Positions 60,546-64,000 of a stretch of DNA of 64,000 bases are shown here, in pieces. The stretch spans positions 28,618 to 92,617 of the forward strand of contig NZ_PKDG01000044.1 of assembly GCF_002863005.1 (NCBI RefSeq), read 5' to 3'. A program made the translations under genes and the position numbers. The notes under the pieces are model-generated. The model searched no databases. It had not been told where the DNA came from and worked only from the letters and a program-made list of their open reading frames with translations. This DNA comes from Pseudoxanthomonas sp. Lineage in GTDB: Bacteria; Pseudomonadota; Gammaproteobacteria; Xanthomonadales; Xanthomonadaceae. Position 1 is the stretch's first letter. Every line of letters starts with the position of its first letter.

Positions 60546-61193
60546 TCAGAGCGACCGTGTCGGGTCCATCAGGCCCCACTGGGCGGCCAAGCGCGCCAGG
60601 GCGATGTTGTCCTGCACGCCGGTCTTCTCGAACAGGCGCGTCTTGTGCGTGTTGACCGTCTTCGCGCTGAGGTTGAGCCGGCGCGCGATCTCTTCCTGGC
60701 GCATGCCCTGCGTGAGCAGCATGGCGACTTCCAGTTCGCGCGGCGATAGCGCATCGAATGGCGACGCGTCGCCGCCCACGGTGTGCAGCGCCAGGTTCTG
60801 CGCCACGTTGCTGCCCAGGTAGCGCTTGCCGCGGGCGACATCGCGCACGGCGCGGATCAGCTCGGTGGCGTCTCCGGCCTTGCCCAGGTAGCCGGATGCA
60901 CCGGCTTCCAGCAGGCGCTTCGGCAGCGGGCCGTCTTCGAGCACCGAAACGATGATGACCCGCACGCCGATATCGGCGCGTACGATGCGCTCGGTCACCT
61001 CCAGTCCGCTGTAGCCCGGCAGGTGCAGGTCGCACAGCACCACGTCGGGCTTCAGCTGGCGAACCAGCGGCAGGGCGGCCTCGCCGGTTTCCGCCTCGCC
61101 CACCACCTCGATGTCGGTGTCCGTACCGAGGATCAGGCGCATGCCGGTGCGCACCAGCGCGTGGTCGTCGATCAGAAAAACACGGATGGTCAT
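60546..61193 (-). CDS. LuxR-type two-component response regulator (GacA/UvrY-like)
   Basis: 215 residues: receiver domain with Asp10, phospho-acceptor Asp55 and Lys103, then a GerE/LuxR helix-turn-helix (S-P-R-E-L-E-V, T-V-N-T-H-K). Closest in style to GacA/UvrY, which in gammaproteobacteria drive small RNAs that sequester RsmA/CsrA. The usual neighbour uvrC is not in the window and no sensor kinase is adjacent, so the cognate sensor cannot be assigned. ATG 61191-61193 is the likely start. Confidence 0.85.
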   Translation of the reverse strand: MTIRVFLIDDHALVRTGMRLILGTDTDIEVVGEAETGEAALPLVRQLKPDVVLCDLHLPGYSGLEVTERIVRADIGVRVIIVSVLEDGPLPKRLLEAGASGYLGKAGDATELIRAVRDVARGKRYLGSNVAQNLALHTVGGDASPFDALSPRELEVAMLLTQGMRQEEIARRLNLSAKTVNTHKTRLFEKTGVQDNIALARLAAQWGLMDPTRSL

Positions 61194-61350
61194 GGAGACG
61201 GATGCCTTGGGGGATACGGGTGGAGCGTAGGGGTGGCGTCCATCGCCGCGCAATTAACATTGTATCGACGCGCGCCGGCGGCGGGCGTACCGGCCGGTCG
61301 AGACCGCCGCCGGCCTGCGGCATACTCGCGCTTTCCACCGGAATTCCGCC

Positions 61351-62229
61351 ATGACCTCTCTGCGCCGCTGCGCCCGCCACGCCCTCCTGTTGTCCCTCCT
61401 CACCAGCGTGCCGGCCTGGGCCGACGACGTCTCCGGTCGCTGGCTGCAGCAAGTCGAAGCGGTCAGCGCGCGCAGCGACACTGCCGCACGCGGCGATGCC
61501 ATCGGCCAGCGCCTGACGGCGCTCGGCATCGAATGGAAGCGTGAGGCGTTCGAGCAGGACGGACAGTCCGGGCAGAACCTGGTCGCCGACCTGGGCGGCC
61601 CCGGCAAGGCGCCGCTGCTGCTGATCGGCGCACACTACGACAAGGTCGACGTCGGCCACGGAGCCACGGACAACGCGTCCGGCGTCGCGGCAGTGCTGGA
61701 GCTGGCGCAGGCATTGAAAGCGAAGCCCCTGGCACACCACCGCGTACAGGTCGTGTTCTGGGACCTGGAGGAGAAGGGCCTGCTCGGCTCGCGCGCGTGG
61801 GTCGCCACGCCGGGACGCGAGAAACCGGCGCTCTACGTCAACTTCGACGTGTTCGGCTGGGGCGACACGCTGTGGATGATGCAGCCCGCCAGCGACAGCG
61901 GCGACAGCCTGCTGGTCGCCGCCCTGCGGGCATCCAGCAAGCACGAGAAACTCGGCTTCCAGCCCGGCGACAAGTATCCGCCCACCGACCACCTCGCCTT
62001 CCTCAAGGCGGGTTGGCCGGCGGTGTCGTTCTCGCTGGTCGGTGGCGATGAGATCGACCCGATCCTGGCGGTCTTCGGCGGCGGCAAGCCGGCGCAGATG
62101 CCGAAGGTGATGCAGGTGATCCACAGCGCCCGCGACACGGCCGCAGAACTGGACAGCGGTCGCGTGGACGATGCCCTGCGCGTGGTGGAACACGGGCTGC
62201 GCGCCTGGGATGCCGCTCCCGCACACTGA
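61351..62229 (+). CDS. M28-family zinc peptidase (exported)
   Basis: 292 residues with a signal peptide (1-24) and a single M28 domain. The expected metal ligands and catalytic residues are in place: His95 (A-H-Y-D), Asp107 (T-D-N-A-S-G), Glu140/141 (D-L-E-E), Asp166 (N-F-D) and His258 (V-I-H-S). Probably a periplasmic or secreted aminopeptidase. Followed by a strong terminator. Confidence 0.88.
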   Translation: MTSLRRCARHALLLSLLTSVPAWADDVSGRWLQQVEAVSARSDTAARGDAIGQRLTALGIEWKREAFEQDGQSGQNLVADLGGPGKAPLLLIGAHYDKVDVGHGATDNASGVAAVLELAQALKAKPLAHHRVQVVFWDLEEKGLLGSRAWVATPGREKPALYVNFDVFGWGDTLWMMQPASDSGDSLLVAALRASSKHEKLGFQPGDKYPPTDHLAFLKAGWPAVSFSLVGGDEIDPILAVFGGGKPAQMPKVMQVIHSARDTAAELDSGRVDDALRVVEHGLRAWDAAPAH

Positions 62230-62250
62230 GCCTGCACCGCGCCGGACACA

Positions 62251-62276
62251 CAAACGGGCCCTTTCGGGCCCGTTTG
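62251..62276 (+). terminator. Terminator after the M28 peptidase
   Basis: 11-bp perfect stem (62251-62261 with 62266-62276) around tttc, 22 bp after the stop. T-rich on either side, so possibly bidirectional. Confidence 0.88.
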
Positions 62277-62279
62277 CAT

Positions 62280-62654
62280 TGGGGGGCGAGAACACGCCTG
62301 GCTCTCCGGGCGGCGACGGTGTCGGACTCGCGGTCCACCGCCAGGCGCAGCTAAGGAACAGGGGGTGTCCGGTGCGCTGCGTTCGGTTCTCTCGTGGTGC
62401 CCTGGGTGTCAGCCTTGCGGCTCGGTAGCAGGGGGTCGCGGGAGGCAGAAGGGGTGGATCCGCCGGCCCGACCACTGCGCGCTGTTCTACGGACGTGGAT
62501 GCGAAGACCGCGTGCATGGCGTTCAGCCTGACTGCACAGTTTTCTCACGCCATTTCCACATGACTTAATCGCGTGGAACCGCCGTGCCCGTGTATGCGTC
62601 CGCATCACGCGTCGCGCCGTACGTTGCACCACAGGCAACGCATTCCGCATCCCC
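62280..62654. other. Non-coding region with nested stems (375 bp)
   Basis: No convincing coding frame. Stems seen on the plus strand are GCCTGG 62296-62301 with CCAGGC 62341-62346, enclosing CGGT/ACCG and GGAC/GTCC; CCCTG 62400-62404 with CAGGG 62429-62433, enclosing AGCC/GGCT; and a possible closing pair between ggcg-agaa (62285-62292) and ttct-(ca)-cgcc (62542-62551). I do not recognise RNase P, tmRNA, 6S or SRP RNA. Confidence 0.4.
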
Positions 62655-62876
62655 ATGATGACGTTCGATCTCTTCCACGCTCCCGCCGACGATGGTTCGT
62701 ACGAGCTGTCGATCAACGAATCCCCTCCCCTGCACTTCAGCAGCCCGGGCGCGGCTTTGGGCTACGCCGTCAAGCTGGCCAACCAGCGCCACCAGCAGGG
62801 TCTGGAGTACGCCATCAACATCGAAGGCGGCGACGGTCGCTGGCGCCTGTTCGAGGGCTGGCGTCTCTGCGCCTGA
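62655..62876 (+). CDS. Small soluble protein of unknown function
   Basis: 73 residues, no signal peptide. The pattern A-A-L-G-Y-A-V-K-L-A-N-Q near residue 34 and E-Y-A-I-N-I-E-G-G-D-G-R-W-R near residue 51 suggests a small alpha/beta fold, loosely like DUF2188-type proteins; I do not assign a family. Good codon bias. A start codon three bases later (second ATG) is equally possible. Confidence 0.6.
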   Translation: MMTFDLFHAPADDGSYELSINESPPLHFSSPGAALGYAVKLANQRHQQGLEYAINIEGGDGRWRLFEGWRLCA

Positions 62877-62972
62877 TCCACGGGCACGCGACAGATATTG
62901 CTGTCCGCAAGCGGTGAGTCCTGAAGTGACGCGCGTGGCACTCTGTGCGCCCGTTTCTTCCGACGACCTGCC

Positions 62973-63791
62973 ATGACGCATCTTTCCGCGGTCTCCCGCT
63001 TCCGCGATCTCCATTCGCGGGGTCTGCTACGCCTCGCCAACGCCTGGGACGCGGGTACGGCCCGTCTGATCGAGCACCTGGGCGCGCCTGCCGTCGCCAC
63101 CACCAGTGCGGGACTTGCGTGGGCACAAGGCTATCCCGACGGTGACTCACTGGACAGGGACGCGTTGCTGCACGCCGTCGCCGGCATCGCGCGCGCCATC
63201 CATGTGCCGCTGACCGTCGACATGGAAGGCGGCTACTCCGACGATCCCACCGCGGTGGCGGATACCGTAGTCCGTGCCGTGCAAGCGGGCGCGGCAGGCA
63301 TCAACCTGGAAGACGGCGCACGCGACCCCGCGCTGCTCGCCACGAAGATCCGCGCCATCCGCGCGGCGTGCGTGCGCCATGGGCTGGATGTCTTCATCAA
63401 CGCGCGCACCGACGTATATCTTCGCGGCCTGGTGGTTGAAGGCGCGCGCCTCGAGGAAACCGTGGCGCGCGCCGATCTGTATCGCGACGCTGGCGCCGAC
63501 GGCCTGTTCGCGCCGGGGCTGGTCGATGCGGACGCGATCCGCACGCTGGTCGCGCGCTGCGGCCTGCCGCTCAACCTGATGGTGCGCCCGCAGCTGCAGG
63601 ACCTGGCCGCGCTGCAGGCGTGGGGCGTACGACGCATCAGCACGGGTTCGGCGCTGGCCGAATCGATGTACGGTCGCCTGGCGACGCAGGTCAGCGCGTT
63701 CCTGCACGAGGATGCGACGTCCCTGCCCGATCCGAAGGCGATGGGCTACGGTGCGGTCAACGGGTTGTTCGCTGCATCCGATCACGGATGA
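62973..63791 (+). CDS. Isocitrate lyase / PEP mutase family protein
   Basis: 272 residues of the PEP mutase/isocitrate lyase superfamily. Metal- and substrate-binding segments are V-D-M-E-G-G-Y near residue 74 and N-L-E-D-G near residue 110. The K-K-C-G-H loop of true isocitrate lyase is absent, so it is probably a lyase or hydrolase acting on an alpha-keto acid (e.g. oxaloacetate decarboxylase or methylisocitrate-like), not ICL itself. The fold is certain; the substrate is not. Confidence 0.82.
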   Translation: MTHLSAVSRFRDLHSRGLLRLANAWDAGTARLIEHLGAPAVATTSAGLAWAQGYPDGDSLDRDALLHAVAGIARAIHVPLTVDMEGGYSDDPTAVADTVVRAVQAGAAGINLEDGARDPALLATKIRAIRAACVRHGLDVFINARTDVYLRGLVVEGARLEETVARADLYRDAGADGLFAPGLVDADAIRTLVARCGLPLNLMVRPQLQDLAALQAWGVRRISTGSALAESMYGRLATQVSAFLHEDATSLPDPKAMGYGAVNGLFAASDHG

Positions 63792-63974
63792 GGGTAGGAA
63801 TTTCCCTACAGCACGGCGGGGCTACACCCGACTGCAAAGGTGAGCACCACCCGCGACCATGGACGCGTCCCCGGCAGCACGCCCTGCGCAGGCCACGAAT
63901 GGCCGCTCTGCAACGGAAACGGGCGCTGCCTTGAGCAAGCAGCACTGCCGGAGCCGGGGACTCCCCCTTTCAGA
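63792..63974 (+). ncRNA. Candidate structured RNA or mRNA leader
   Basis: After a palindrome (gtagg / cctac at 63794-63808) there are nested stems: GTCCCCGG 63867-63874 with CCGGGGAC 63954-63961; GGCAGC-(AC)-GCCC 63873-63884 with GGGC-GCTGCC 63921-63930, sharing two bases with the first as an alternative; and GGCC 63891-63894 with GGCC 63901-63904. The block ends in the terminator at 63975-63997. No coding frame fits. It could be a small RNA or a riboswitch/attenuator of a gene beyond the window; the family is not identified. Confidence 0.4.
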
Positions 63975-63997
63975 CCCGACCGACCTGGTCGGGTTTT
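63975..63997 (+). terminator. Intrinsic terminator at the right edge
   Basis: 7-bp stem cccgacc (63975-63981) with ggtcggg (63987-63993), loop gacct, then four T. It ends the candidate structured RNA; it may also terminate the PEP-mutase-family transcript, 183 bp upstream. Confidence 0.88.
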
Positions 63998-64000
63998 CTT

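Noticed and set aside
60325..62517. 730-codon minus-strand frame covering the regulator and M28 peptidase
   Set aside because: Runs through intergenic repeats, giving the spurious H-S-R-A-G-G-N-P peptide, and is antisense to the peptidase.
62280..62560. RNase P, tmRNA, 6S or SRP RNA
   Set aside because: Searched by eye on both strands for the conserved cores (e.g. gaggaaagtccgggc, the tag-peptide frame, ggaagg-type SRP loop) and found none.
62365..62568. 67-codon plus-strand frame in the non-coding block
   Set aside because: Cys/Gly/Arg-rich translation, no ribosome-binding site and no family similarity; overlaps proposed stems.
63850..63960. SAH or cobalamin riboswitch resemblance at the right edge
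   Set aside because: Short pieces such as ctgcaacgg and agcactgcc occur, but the conserved cores of these riboswitches are not complete. Left as an unnamed structured RNA.

Overview
The window is a GC-rich, densely coding stretch of bacterial chromosome carrying housekeeping genes. Gene content and order point to the family Xanthomonadaceae (Pseudoxanthomonas / Stenotrophomonas / Lysobacter type). The markers are the rlmN-pilW-rodZ-yfgM-bamB-der chain, the cmk-rpsA-ihfB-lapA-lapB chain leading into sugar-nucleotide genes, a rhodanese-MoeB fusion, a large proline-rich 'transmembrane repetitive' protein beside nfuA, and a 41-residue RpmJ. I see no phage, insertion sequence, CRISPR array, tRNA or rRNA. 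Genus assignment is inference.

Layout. 1-5.6 kb: 5' part of orn, a DUF2721 membrane protein, then the minus-strand purine/folate genes folD, guaB, guaA and tadA. A perfect 24-bp inverted repeat separates folD from guaB. 5.6-12.0 kb: a DUF1244 protein with an alpha/beta hydrolase, a KefB/KefC-type antiporter, LtrA, a small membrane protein, and a divergent SDR / AraC-regulator pair. 12.0-21.2 kb (minus): ndk, rlmN, pilW, rodZ, yfgM, bamB, then der, moeA and rhodanese-moeB, mostly joined by short overlaps or gaps. ndk has its own promoter and a promoter-proximal intrinsic terminator. 21.3-25.7 kb (plus): a TetR/PsrA-type regulator with a PsrA-like operator, a FadN-type multifunctional beta-oxidation enzyme and the thiolase FadA.

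25.7-35.6 kb (minus): one long co-directional chain read from cmk through rpsA, ihfB, lapA, lapB, a WecA/WbpL-like glycosyltransferase, a WbpM/CapD-like 4,6-dehydratase, galU, an OrdL-type FAD oxidoreductase and csaA. It links translation, control of LPS synthesis and surface-polysaccharide precursors. 35.7-42.6 kb (plus): rpmJ with clear promoter and terminator, an exported protein, agmatine deiminase, a Tat-type lipoprotein aldo/keto reductase, an ATP/ADP-translocase-like transporter, N-carbamoylputrescine amidase, a GNAT acetyltransferase and a TraB protein. The two agmatine-to-putrescine enzymes are split by two unrelated-looking genes. 42.6-50.4 kb (minus): one lipoprotein adaptor followed by two RND pumps with no outer-membrane channel gene.

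50.7-64 kb: two tandem c-type cytochromes, nfuA with the repetitive membrane protein, a pterin dehydratase with a TonB-domain lipoprotein, divergent rluC / rne with a structured rne leader, an exported protein, a GacA/UvrY-type response regulator, an M28 peptidase, a small protein and a PEP-mutase-family enzyme. At the right edge a set of nested stems ending in an intrinsic terminator looks like a small RNA or leader.

I find no strong case for a new multi-gene system. The points most worth following are the non-coding structures (right edge, ndk leader, rne leader, 62.3-62.6 kb), the interrupted agmatine pathway and the unusual RND pair.
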